Part shown: piece by piece, positions 56,401 to 64,000 of the stretch
How the letters are laid out: the number at the start of each line of letters is the position of its first letter
How positions within the stretch are numbered: position 1 is the stretch's first letter
Assembly (NCBI GenBank): GCA_949592205.1
Contig: CATIUR010000004.1
Location: forward strand, 5,149,001-5,213,000
Direction of reading: 5' to 3'
DNA: 64,000 nt
DNA from: Helichrysum umbraculigerum
Lineage: Eukaryota; Streptophyta; Magnoliopsida; Asterales; Asteraceae
Position numbers and translations under genes: made by a program
Notes under the pieces: generated by a model
Database searches by the model: none
Told to the model about the DNA's origin: nothing
What the model saw: the letters and a program-made list of their open reading frames with translations, nothing else

Positions 56401-57719
56401 AACACAAGTCGGGAATCACCAATCGTGTGGCGGATGCTTTGAGCAGGAGGAATAATCTGCTTGTGACTATGAGGGTTAGTGTGCCAGGGATGGATGTTCT
56501 GCAACAACAACTTTCTGTTGATCCCTATTTTTCTAAAGTGATTCAGGATGTGCAATCTGGGCAGAGATCAGATTTCCTGGTGCATGATGGTTTTCTTTTC
56601 AAGGGAAATCAGTTGTGTATTCCTGATTCTAGTCTTCGTTTGCAAATCATTAAGGAGTCACATGGTGAGGGGCATGTTGGACGTGATCGCACTTTACAGT
56701 TAGTGCAATCATCTTATTTTTGGCCTACTATGAGAAAAGAAGTGGATCGTTATGTTAAGCGATGTCGGATCTGTCAAGTGTCTAAAGGCACAGCTACTAA
56801 TGCTGGGCTTTATATGCCTTTACCTGTTCCTTTACAGCCGTGGGTGGATCTTAGCATGGATTTTGTGTTGGGATTGCCACGTACTCAAAGAGGTAATGAT
56901 TCAATTTTTGTGGTTGTTGATCGTTTTTCTAAGATGGTGCACTTTATTCCTTGCAAAAAGACAACAGATGCAGTTAATGTGGCTCAGCTTTTCTTTCGTG
57001 ATGTCTATCGTTTGCATGGTTTGCCATCTTCTATTGTATCTGATCGAGACACCAGGTTTTTGAGTCACTTTTGGCGTAGCTTGTGGAAGATGGTTAACAC
57101 TCAGCTTAATTTCAGTAGTGCTTATCATCCTCAAACAGATGGGCAGACTGAAGTTGTTAATCGATCTCTTGGTAATCTGTTGCGGTGTTTGGTTGGTGAC
57201 CATGTGAAATCTTGGGATCAGAAGCTCTGTCAGGCTGAGTTTGCCCATAATCATGCTGTGAATCGTAGTACCGGTTTTAGCCCATTTCAAGTGATGTATT
57301 CTGCTCAGCCACGAGGACCACTTGATTTAATGTCATCTTCTATTTCCAATAATGTTCCAAAGAAAGTGCAGGATTTTGTTGAAGGGTTACATGGAATCCA
57401 TCAAGCTGTTCGTGATAACTTGGCTAAATCTAATGCCAAGTATAAGCAAGATGCGGATCACAAACGCAGGCAGGTTGAGTTTGAGGAGGGAGACTTTGTC
57501 TGGGCAGTTTTAACTAAAGATCGTTTTTCAGTTGGTGATTATAACAAGTTGTCAGCCAAGAAGATTGGACCAGTGGAGATTCTGGAGAAGATCAATTCTA
57601 ATGCCTATCGTTTGGAAGAATTATTCTTGGGTATTCTTAGAATCAACAAGTCTAATTTTTGTTATCTTATTTATCGCTACATCAGTTGGTATCAGAGCCG
57701 AATTTCCTATTCAAAATGA
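53409..57719 (+). CDS. A gag-pol polyprotein with replaced C-terminus, 1436 aa
   Basis: The true start is ATG 53409 (MPPRRQTRP). An in-frame TTG ten codons upstream is not a likely plant start. Domains: Gag about residues 90-260; zinc knuckle CFNCGEIGHRIAEC near 316; protease FVIDSGSCDN near 410; RT about 590-840 with YFDDIL near 755; RNase H about 895-1020; integrase H2C2 finger near 1085-1130; integrase core about 1145-1265 (MDFVLG, SDRDTRF, DGQTEVV). Every catalytic motif is present and no stop occurs. After NSNAYRL (57611) the last 34 or so codons come from B LTR and leader sequence. The protein therefore lacks its normal tail. Confidence 0.92.
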   Translation: MPPRRQTRPLNDVYGQEIEDRIMVRMEERLGQFVDQMTVQMEGLMNRRRRERTPPENEDEGFEENPFAESDGSSSEGNPERHLRQNQRDDNRRWESGLRTNIPEFDGDTLNPEAFIDWLASVEEVFEFKDVPENKRVSLIATRLRGRASAWWQQLKLTRARLGKPKVVTWRKMKKCMRDTFIPHNYQRLMYQRLQNLKQGPKSLDDYTTEFYQLIARNDIQETDEQLVSRYIGGLRVQTMDAVNLFDPLTVSEAYQRALTFEKQNRRVGSSTSSTAVAGGSGTGNVASRFVPNQPRTGGSSTGTTSRGVGSSNLKCFNCGEIGHRIAECKKAGKRHLFVEPDGWDGDNVNDEQQDEDPVYDDEPEEELVTGDVGTSLVVRRSCFTPKAVGDDWLKHNIFQSTCTVLGKVCTFVIDSGSCDNLVSEEAVQKLGLKTENRPKPYKLQWFKKGGEVTVSKRSLVQFSVGMYYKDDVWCDVVPMDACHLLLGRPWEYDRSITHNGRSNTYSFLFDGVKITLVPNKPKELVTKPSATLLTLTQFENELEVADDVFVLIGKEVAEDVDIPDKMIPLIEEFANVFPNELPDGLPPLRDIQHHIDLEPGAQLPNRPHYRMSPVEHEELRRQVEELISKGHVRESMSPCAVPALLTPKKDGTWRMCVDSRAINKITVRYRFHIPRLDDLLDQIGGATIFTKLDLKSGYYQIRLRPGDEWKTAFKTREGLYEWLVMPFGLSNAPSTFMRVMNQLLRPFIGEFVVVYFDDILIYSASFDEHVSHVRQVLTLLRRDSFYAAVKKCVFMTPKVLFLGYVVSGDGIQVDESKVGAIQQWPTPTTITEVRSFHGLASFYRRFIPHFSSIMAPVTECMKGKTFVWTDEAEMAFQKIKEKLTTTPILVLPDFSKVFELHTDASKVGIGGVLSQGGRPVAYFSEKLTGPKLRYSTYDLEFYAVVQAVKHWRHYLFHKEFVLFTDHDSLRHIRSQDKVSHKHARWMAFLENFTFVVKHKSGITNRVADALSRRNNLLVTMRVSVPGMDVLQQQLSVDPYFSKVIQDVQSGQRSDFLVHDGFLFKGNQLCIPDSSLRLQIIKESHGEGHVGRDRTLQLVQSSYFWPTMRKEVDRYVKRCRICQVSKGTATNAGLYMPLPVPLQPWVDLSMDFVLGLPRTQRGNDSIFVVVDRFSKMVHFIPCKKTTDAVNVAQLFFRDVYRLHGLPSSIVSDRDTRFLSHFWRSLWKMVNTQLNFSSAYHPQTDGQTEVVNRSLGNLLRCLVGDHVKSWDQKLCQAEFAHNHAVNRSTGFSPFQVMYSAQPRGPLDLMSSSISNNVPKKVQDFVEGLHGIHQAVRDNLAKSNAKYKQDADHKRRQVEFEEGDFVWAVLTKDRFSVGDYNKLSAKKIGPVEILEKINSNAYRLEELFLGILRINKSNFCYLIYRYISWYQSRISYSK
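57612..57684 (+). repeat. Internal fragment of B-type LTR end, recombination junction
   Basis: It starts ttggaagaat and is almost identical to the end of the B 3' LTR (58615-58687). The corresponding end of the A LTR differs at many positions. The pol/LTR junction shows short homology around cgtttg and ttgg. Confidence 0.85.
57687..57698 (+). promoter_or_regulatory. Second, internal primer binding site (B)
   Basis: tggtatcagagc sits 2 bp after the internal LTR fragment, exactly where a B element would carry it. Confidence 0.9.
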
Positions 57720-58228
57720 CAGTTTATGATGTCTATGAAGAACTCGAGAAACCAAATGAAGATGAGATTTTTTTTATAAACAAAATTCTCGATGGCAAAT
57801 TTGAGTTTTCTAGTTATGAAGAAATGGAAGACATATTCCATCCAAGTTGCAACAACGAAAATGGCAATGATGATGTCATTATGGATGGAGGAAGTTGTGT
57901 GAATGTAGCATCAATTGATATGCATGTTGAATCTTTCGAATTTGAGGTGGACGCTAAATCTCATGAATCTAATTTTGATGATGCTTCTTTTGAGCCAGAT
58001 TTGGATCATAATTCTTTCAAATATGACATGGTTACTAAATTTGTCAAATTATTTACATATGGTTGTCAATTTCAAAAAAGTGATTTGATTGTTGAATTCT
58101 ATGTTTGCTCATTGTTCTACAAAAGTGATGTTTATAGTGGCCACCGTCGAGCAATGATTGTATATGGAAATGATTGGAAGATTAGATGCAAGATGAAAGG
58201 GGTACAAAGTCTATGTGAAAGGACTTGA
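57716..58228 (+). CDS. B small frame, 170 aa, protease-motif remnant
   Basis: ATG 57716 overlaps the TGA that ends the A frame (atga). The start MTVYDVYEE recalls the NDVYGQE near the start of A Gag. Residues near 62-69 read DGGSCVNVAS, the form of the aspartic protease motif in this group (A has DSGSCDNLVS), but no flap or rest of the protease can be made out. The remainder is acidic and unfamiliar. The frame ends 28 bp before the LTR, just before the purine tract. It is probably a relic gene of a nonautonomous B element. Confidence 0.65.
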   Translation: MTVYDVYEELEKPNEDEIFFINKILDGKFEFSSYEEMEDIFHPSCNNENGNDDVIMDGGSCVNVASIDMHVESFEFEVDAKSHESNFDDASFEPDLDHNSFKYDMVTKFVKLFTYGCQFQKSDLIVEFYVCSLFYKSDVYSGHRRAMIVYGNDWKIRCKMKGVQSLCERT

Positions 58229-58245
58229 GGACAAGTCCCAGATTA

Positions 58246-58256
58246 GAGGGGGAGAA
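58246..58256 (+). other. B polypurine tract
   Basis: gagggggagaa lies directly before the TG that opens the 3' LTR. Confidence 0.85.
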
Positions 58257-58288
58257 TGATGTGGAACCAACATTGTTCTCTTCAACAA

Positions 58289-58359
<71 letters not shown>

Positions 58360-58687
58360 GTTTTATCTTAATGGTATGTTTAATGTTTTATTTAATAGTT
58401 TGCAACCTTTGATTTGTCTTAGACTTTTGATTAGTCTTAGACTTTTCAAATCCATAAGTTATTAGGCTTTTTTTAGCCTATATTAAGGCTTATTTATGTA
58501 ATAGAAAAAAGTTAGTTTTTGATGATTATATGAAAGTTTATTTTCTCTCAATTTTGTGTTAGACTATTGAGTTGAATTATCCTAGCAACGGTATTCTTTG
58601 TGAATCAACGTTTGTTGGAAGAATTATTCTTGGGTATTCTTAGAATCAACAAGTCTAATTTTTGTTATCTTATTTATCGCTGCATCA
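58257..58687 (+). repeat. B-type 3' LTR, 431 bp
   Basis: It starts tgatgtggaa and ends cgctgcatca before the right attag. It contains about 24 TAA units (58288-58359). Confidence 0.88.
58288..58359. repeat. (TAA)n microsatellite
   Basis: About 24 perfect units lie inside the B LTR; the A LTR has no equivalent. Confidence 0.97.
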
Positions 58688-58692
58688 ATTAG

Positions 58693-58741
58693 TAACACCC
58701 AATGTATGCTTCCGCAAATCGTTAAATTTGGGGGTGTTACA
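58693..58741 (+). repeat. C 5' LTR, last 49 bp
   Basis: It resumes after the right attag copy and matches the end of the solo LTR (cttccgcaa...tttgggggtgttaca). Confidence 0.9.
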
Positions 58742-58744
58742 GAT

Positions 58745-58756
58745 TGGTATCAGAGC
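58745..58756 (+). promoter_or_regulatory. C primer binding site
   Basis: tggtatcagagc lies 3 bp after the LTR end; it is the initiator Met tRNA type. Confidence 0.93.
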
Positions 58757-59069
58757 CTAAGGTTATAGTGAACTAGGTTGCATTTAGTGAGCCTAGACTA
58801 TGACCATTAGGCAGTATCCTTTATTAGGTATAACCGGTTCCGTGATTACATCATACGAGTTTAATTTAACATAGCCTGATCAACTATGTACAATTAAGCA
58901 AAGACGATGTAAGATCTGAAAGGGGTTATGGCTGAACAGGGTACAATAGAAGACTCTGACTTCGAGAGAACCGAGACTTAAACATGTTTATGCTAGACAC
59001 TCAATAGGATATATTATATAGGGACTATATGAATATAGGCCTCAATCTTACTAACACTTTGTCTCAGAA
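58757..59069 (+). other. C leader, nothing coding seen
   Basis: An untranslated stretch of 313 bp. It ends in a tract like a splice acceptor (ctttgtctcag) 2 bp before the next ATG. Confidence 0.6.
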
Positions 59070-59555
59070 ATGGCAAACATCCCATCCGATTCATCTCGTT
59101 CTCAATCCGGGTCGCAAAACCCGAGGGTAGCTAGGAGGAACAACAGGTTGCCTCGAGCTGGCCCGTACTCTACTCACTTCACCTTGCCGGCCTTAGCTGC
59201 TAGGGTGAACCAACACGAGCAGCGACTTCGCACCATGGATGTCGTGTTGCAAGAAACAAACGAAAACTGGAGACTTACAGCACTCGAGCGCATCGAACAA
59301 GTCTCTGAGGATCACGAAACCACCGTTAATAATGTGGACGTTCTTCTCAACAAAGTGGTGGAGATAAGCGTGGAAACCACTCTTTTGAAACACAGACTTG
59401 ATGAGTGTGAACAACGCTCACGGGAAACGGAAGAATATAACCGTGGATTGGTACAGCGACTAGCATTAGCTGAAGACAATGCTCGACAAGCCAGCAGACT
59501 TGCAAATACTGTGGATCGTCTCATCGAAATGATGGAGCAGATTAACCTACGTTAA
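59070..59555 (+). CDS. Extra small coiled-coil frame upstream of C gag, 161 aa
   Basis: The ATG at 59070 directly follows an acceptor-like ctcag. The N-terminus is Ser/Arg/Pro-rich and basic. From about residue 45 to the end there is a continuous helix-prone, heptad-like region (for example VNQHEQRLRTMDVVLQE and LLKHRLDECEQR), so a coiled coil is likely. No zinc finger, signal peptide or membrane segment is visible. It is intact although the neighbouring gag-pol has stops. Gag starts about 300 bp downstream. Function unknown. Confidence 0.7.
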   Translation: MANIPSDSSRSQSGSQNPRVARRNNRLPRAGPYSTHFTLPALAARVNQHEQRLRTMDVVLQETNENWRLTALERIEQVSEDHETTVNNVDVLLNKVVEISVETTLLKHRLDECEQRSRETEEYNRGLVQRLALAEDNARQASRLANTVDRLIEMMEQINLR

Positions 59556-59850
59556 GACTAACTTAGTCTTTGTTTTGTAAACTATTCTGTAAACCTAGTA
59601 ACTATCTAAGCACTACTCTATGTTTCAATCGGATGTAACAATTCCCGACATCTTTTGTAACACATCCGTAGGATGTAACCTTTGAACTAGTATCATCTAT
59701 TAATTATTCCTTGCTGTTTCGACTCATGTTAATTGCCATAGTTCTCTTCATAATGATGTTATGTATTACCACCTTTATACAAGTACATCTGAAATAAATA
59801 CAACCTTCTTACAAAATCTCATGTATCTTCATTTCTTTTATTGAAGAGTC
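59556..59850 (+). other. Spacer between the small frame and C gag
   Basis: AT-rich noncoding sequence of 295 bp; I see nothing else in it. Confidence 0.6.
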
Positions 59851-61761
59851 ATGCCGCCAAAGTCAAGACCTTATACTGATGCTCAGATCACGTCACTCAT
59901 AACCCAGGCTGTTACTGAAGCCTTGGCTCGAAATACTCCACCAAACTCCACAAGAAACAGCGATGCCGCTGAAACCTCTGCTGCTAAACCTTGTTCATAC
60001 AAGGATTTTCAAAACTGCAAACCCTTGAGCTTCAAGGGGATCGAAGGAGCCATCGGACTTATCAGATGGTTCGAAAAGATGGAATCCGTTTTCCGCATCA
60101 GCAAATGTGCGGAGGACGACAAAGTCAAATTCTCCACCTGCACCCTCGAAGATGGTGCCCTCTCGTGGTGGAATTCCTATACCCAGTCCGTGGGGATTGA
60201 CACCGCTTACCTACTCCCTTGGGAGGATCTAAAGAAAATGCTCACGGATGAGTATTGCCCGTCCGAACAACTTCACAAGCTGGACGAAGAGTTCTGGAAC
60301 TTAAAAGTGCAAGGAACTGATATCGTTGGATACACCACTCGATTCCAACAACTCAACGTCCTTCGCCCAGCTATGGCAGGTACTGGGCCTGACAAGATTA
60401 AGAAATACATCCGCGGCCTCCCGGAACCAGTCCGGGGAAACGTCGCCTCCTCAAACCAAACCACTCTTCACGGTGCCATTCGGTTGGCCCATGAACTTCT
60501 AGCTATGAACGAGGACCCAGAACCACCCACTCCATCCTCCAACAACAATAAAAGAAAATGGTCCGACAACCACAACAACCACCAAACCAAGAAACCCGAG
60601 ACCATTAAAGCCTACACCGCCAATACTGATGACAAGGGGGCGTACAAGGGAACCAAGCCCCATTGCTCAAAGTGTCAACGACACCACTATGGTTCGTGTC
60701 CCTGTAGTTAGTGTAAGAGGTTTGGACACTTGGCTAAGGACTGTAGATCAAACACCACTGACACCAACACCTCTGCACCAAAGACTTGTTATGGGTGCAA
60801 CGGTACGGGGCATTTCAAGAAAGACTGCCCAAAACTGAACAACAACAACAAGAACAACAACAATGCTCGAGGAAGAGCTTTTGTACTGAAATCTGGGGAA
60901 GCCCGTCAAGACCCGAATGTGGTCACGGGTACGTTTCTTCTCAACAACTTGACTGCATCTGTATTATTTGATACTGGAGCTGATAAGAGCTTTATTTCTG
61001 ATGAGTTTTATCCACTACTAGACATCACACCTATTGCCTTAGATTCTAAGTACACTGTAGAATTGGCAAACGGAAAACTTATTGAGGCCGACAGTGTGAT
61101 ACCTGATTGCACATTGAACCTAGCTAACGAGCTCTTTTCCATTGACTTGATACCTGTCGAAATCGGCAGTTTTGACATCATCGTCGGTATGGATTGGTTG
61201 TCCAAGTACCGAGCCGAAATCGTTTGTTTTGAGAAAATTGTACGCATTCCTCTCGTCACCGGTGGAACTTTGAGCATACAAGGGGAGACCGGTGGGTCGA
61301 GAATAAATATCATTTCTTGCATGAAAACCCGAAAATACTTGAGAAAAGGGTACCAGGCAATCCTCGCACACGTTATTGAGAAAAAGTCAGTGGAGAAACG
61401 ACTTGAAGATGTGCCTATTGTTCAAGACTTCCCAGAAGTCTTTCCTGAAGACTTGCCTGGCCTACCGCCAACTAGACAAGTCGAATTCTCTATTGATCTT
61501 GTGCCCGGCGCAGCACCCGTGGCACGAGCCCCTTACCGACTAGCCCCATCCGAACTTCAGGAGTTGTCTACTCAGTTACAAGAACTCCTGGACAAGGGAT
61601 TTATTCGACCAAGTTCCTCACCTTGGGGAGCTCCGGTCCTGTTTGTGAAAAAGAAAGACGGTTCTTTCCGTATGTGCATCGACTACCGTGAACTCAACAA
61701 ATTAACTGTCAAGAACCGTTACCCACTTCCTCGCATCGATGACCTGTTTGACCAACTTTAG
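59851..61761 (+). pseudogene. C gag-pol, N-terminal part: Gag, protease, start of RT
   Basis: ATG 59851 opens MPPKSRPYTDAQ. The Gag domain lies at about residues 55-230 (GLIRWFEKMESVF, GALSWWNSYTQ). A TAG at 60709-60711 interrupts the first zinc knuckle (SCPCS). The frame goes on through a second knuckle CYGCNGTGHFKKDC to the protease motif LFDTGADKSF near 60970 and the N-terminal half of RT. A second TAG at 61759-61761 replaces the CAG that E1 has at the same position (DQLQGSS). Confidence 0.93.
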
Positions 61762-64000
61762 GGGTCGAGTTTTTATTCAAAAATCGATCTACGGTCGGGT
61801 TATCACCAACTTCGAGTTCGTGATGAAGATATTCCTAAAACAGCTTTTCGAACTCGCTACGGGCATTATGAATTCCAAGTGATGCCATTCGGCTTAACCA
61901 ACGCACCGGCAGTATTCATGGATCTTATGAATCGAGTGTGCAAACCTTACCTCGACAAGTTTGTTATCGTTTTCATCGATGACATTCTGATTTACTCGCG
62001 CAACGAACAAGAACACGCGCAACACCTGAAAACTATCCTAGAGCTGCTCAAACACGAAGAGTTATATGCCAAATTCTCTAAGTGTGAGTTCTGGATGCAA
62101 ACCGTTCAATTCCTTGGACACGTCATTGACAATCAAGGGATTCATGTCGATCCTTCAAAAATCGAGGCTATCAAGTGTTGGCAAGCACCTACAACACCAA
62201 CCGAGGTACGCCAATTCTTAGGACCCGCCGGATACTACAGGCGGTTCATTGAGAATTTTTCGAAAATAGCCCTACCTCTCACTGCACTGACTCAAAAAGA
62301 AAAGAAATTCGATTGGACTGACAAACAGGAGTCAGCTTTTCAGCTTCTAAAACAGAAACTCTGTAGTGCACCTATCTTATCTTTACCCGAAGGCAACGAT
62401 GACTTCGTGGTATACTGTGATGCTTCACACCAAGGTCTTGGTTGCGTGCTGATGCAACGAGACAAAGTCATCGCTTACGCCTCTCGACAACTCAAGGTCC
62501 ACGAAAAGAATTACACAACTCATGACCTAGAGTTGGGGGCTGTTGTATTCGCTCTGAAAATCTGGAGACACTACTTATACGGTACCAAGTGTACAATCTT
62601 TACTGACCATAAAAGTCTCCAACATATATTCGATCAAAAGGATCTCAACATGAGGCAACGTCGATGGGTCGAGTTGCTTACTGATTACGATTGCGAAATT
62701 CGCTATCATCCAGGCAAGGCGAATGTTGTCGCCGATGCTTTAAGCCGAAAGGAACGAGTGAAACCACTTCGAGTTCGAGCTCTCAGTATGACCATTCACA
62801 ACGACCTTATCAATCAAACTCTCACCGCTCAACTCGAAGCACTCAAACCAGAAAACTTGATAAACGAGGCCTTGCGAGGCATGGACAAACAATTTGAAAC
62901 CAAACCTAACGGGGCCAAATACTTCTCGAATCGAATCTGGTTACCAAGTTTTGGGAACCTTCGAGACTTGGTGATGAATGAAGCTCACAAGTCAAAATAC
63001 TCTATACACCCCGGTGCCGACAAAATGTACCACGGCATCAAGGAAATGTACTGGTGGCCCAACATGAAATCGGACATTGCAACCTATGTTGGCAAGTGTC
63101 TTACTTGTTCCAAAGTTAAAGCTGAACACCAGAAACCCTCCGGTTTGCTACAACAACCCGAAATACCACAATGGAAATGGGAGCAGATCACCATGGATTT
63201 CATTACTAAACTCCCGAAAACTTCTAACGGTTGCGATACCATTTGGGTGATCGTTGACCGACTCACTAAATCTGCTCATTTCCTAGCCATCAAGGAAACT
63301 GATAAGATGGAACGTTTGACACGGATCTACCTGAAAGAAATCGTGTCAAGACACGGCGTGCCTATCTCAATCATCTCCGACCGAGATGCTCGATTTACTT
63401 CTCGCTTCTGGCAGTCACTGCAAAAATCTCTTGGTACTCGTCTGGATATGAGTACGGCTTACCATCCTCAAACCGATGGCCAGAGCGAACGAACCATACA
63501 AACACTGGAAGACATGCTACGAGCCTGCGTAGTTGACTTCGGTAAAAACTGGGAAATTCACTTACCGTTGTGCGAGTTCTCGTACAACAACAGTTATCAC
63601 ACCAGCATAAAGGCTGCACCCTTCGAGGCACTGTACGGTCGTAAGTGCCGGTCACCTATCTGTTGGACTGAGGTGGGGGATACACAACTCACCGGTCCAG
63701 AAATCATACATGAAACAACTGAAAAGATCGTCGGCATACAAAACAGACTAAAAGCCGCGCGTGATCGTCAGAAAAGCTATGCTGATGTGAGACGCAAACA
63801 CCTTGAGTTCCAAGTAGGGGACAAGGTACTTCTCAAAGTGGCACCGTGGAAAGGTGTCATTCGATTCGGAAAACGAGGCAAACTAAATCCTAGATACATC
63901 GGACCATTCGAAATCCTTGAAAAGATTGGTCCAGTGGCATACCGCCTGCAACTTCCTGCTGAACTTAGCAGCGTACACAACACATTCCACATTTCTAACT
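61762..64000 (+). pseudogene. C pol continuation: RT, RNase H, integrase (open to window end)
   Basis: The same frame as 60730-61761 stays open for 746 codons to the last base. It contains RT with FIDDILIYS (about 61974), RNase H (DASHQGLG..., TDHKSL), the integrase H2C2 finger, and the integrase core with MDFITKLP, SDRDARF and DGQSERT. The basic tail before the expected chromodomain is reached at the edge. One residue is odd: Pro replaces the usual Leu in FLGPAGYYRR. Only the two upstream TAGs disable it in this window. Confidence 0.93.

Larger units (their letters stand above)
52860..58687 (+). mobile_element. A/B: chimeric Ty3/gypsy element inside the C LTR
   Basis: attag occurs on both sides (52855-52859 and 58688-58692), so the whole 5.8 kb integrated once. 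The 5' LTR (A type) and 3' LTR (B type) differ strongly. Inside, the A gag-pol runs without a stop until 57611, where it joins the last 73 bp of a B-type LTR. A second primer site, a small B frame, a purine tract and the B 3' LTR follow. The lineage is Ty3/gypsy, possibly CRM- or Galadriel-like. The C-terminus that would decide is missing. Confidence 0.88.
50597..64000 (+). mobile_element. C: Ty3/gypsy Tekay-like element, 3' end off window
   Basis: The 5' LTR begins tgtaacacct at 50597, is split by A/B, and ends gggggtgttaca at 58741. The primer site, a separate small frame, gag and pol follow; pol is still open at the window end. The left flank is gtggt (50592-50596) within SIRE-2 gag. The domain order (RT before integrase) is Ty3/gypsy, and the RT sequence is close to that of E1. 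Confidence 0.92.

Noticed and set aside
58256..58465. Asn-rich frame
   Set aside because: It is a translation of the TAA microsatellite in the B LTR.
59193..59414. Minus-strand frames opposite the C small frame and opposite gag and pol genes generally
   Set aside because: They are shadows of the coding strand with no recognisable residues and no promoter.
1..64000. CRISPR array or bacterial operon
   Set aside because: The short word clusters have irregular spacing and no unique equal-length spacers, and every coding region is a plant retroelement.

Overview
This is plant nuclear DNA, from a eudicot and quite possibly a member of the Asteraceae. That family guess rests on my recollection of the style of the SIRE-type accessory gene and is not proven. 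Almost the whole window is LTR retrotransposons stacked inside one another. I see no complete host gene, no rRNA or tRNA gene and no CRISPR array.

Two nests flank a host island of about 4.9 kb (33103-38004).

Left nest, from the outside in: element G (Ty3/gypsy, Tat-like, minus strand, 25015-33102, far end off the left edge) received two insertions. One is E1, a Ty3/gypsy chromovirus of Tekay type on the plus strand (window start to 25014, flank tctgc). The other is D, a gag-only Ty1/copia element on the minus strand (25527-31246, target duplication tttat, LTRs identical by eye). E1 was itself interrupted by SIRE-1, a 17.7-kb Ty1/copia SIRE/Maximus-like element (minus, 4023-21681, duplication aatta). 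SIRE-1 was interrupted by a 3.0-kb solo LTR (8533-11544, duplication ccgtt).

Right nest: element H (Tat-like, minus strand, 3' LTR near 38005-38565, with a plant-like gene on the opposite strand) received SIRE-2 (minus, from 40387). SIRE-2 was interrupted in gag by element C (Tekay-like, plus, from 50597 and past the window end). The 5' LTR of C was interrupted by a chimeric Ty3/gypsy element, A/B (52860-58687, duplication attag).

The host island holds two inverted-repeat elements. One carries a palindrome of telomere-like repeats. The island also has one short exon-like remnant of an unidentified gene on the minus strand.

The least expected things are these. (1) The accessory gene of SIRE-1 reads as at least five exons whose GT-AG introns keep the reading phase, and it has its own candidate TATA box flanked by the same short CG-rich repeats as the LTR promoter. 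(2) Each of five retrotransposon families here carries its own cluster of short CG-containing repeat words in the LTR. In most families the cluster lies just upstream of a TATA-like sequence. (3) D is a young element with an intact gag and no pol, yet it shares a conserved noncoding block with SIRE-1 and SIRE-2. (4) A/B is a recombinant between two subfamilies that integrated as one unit.
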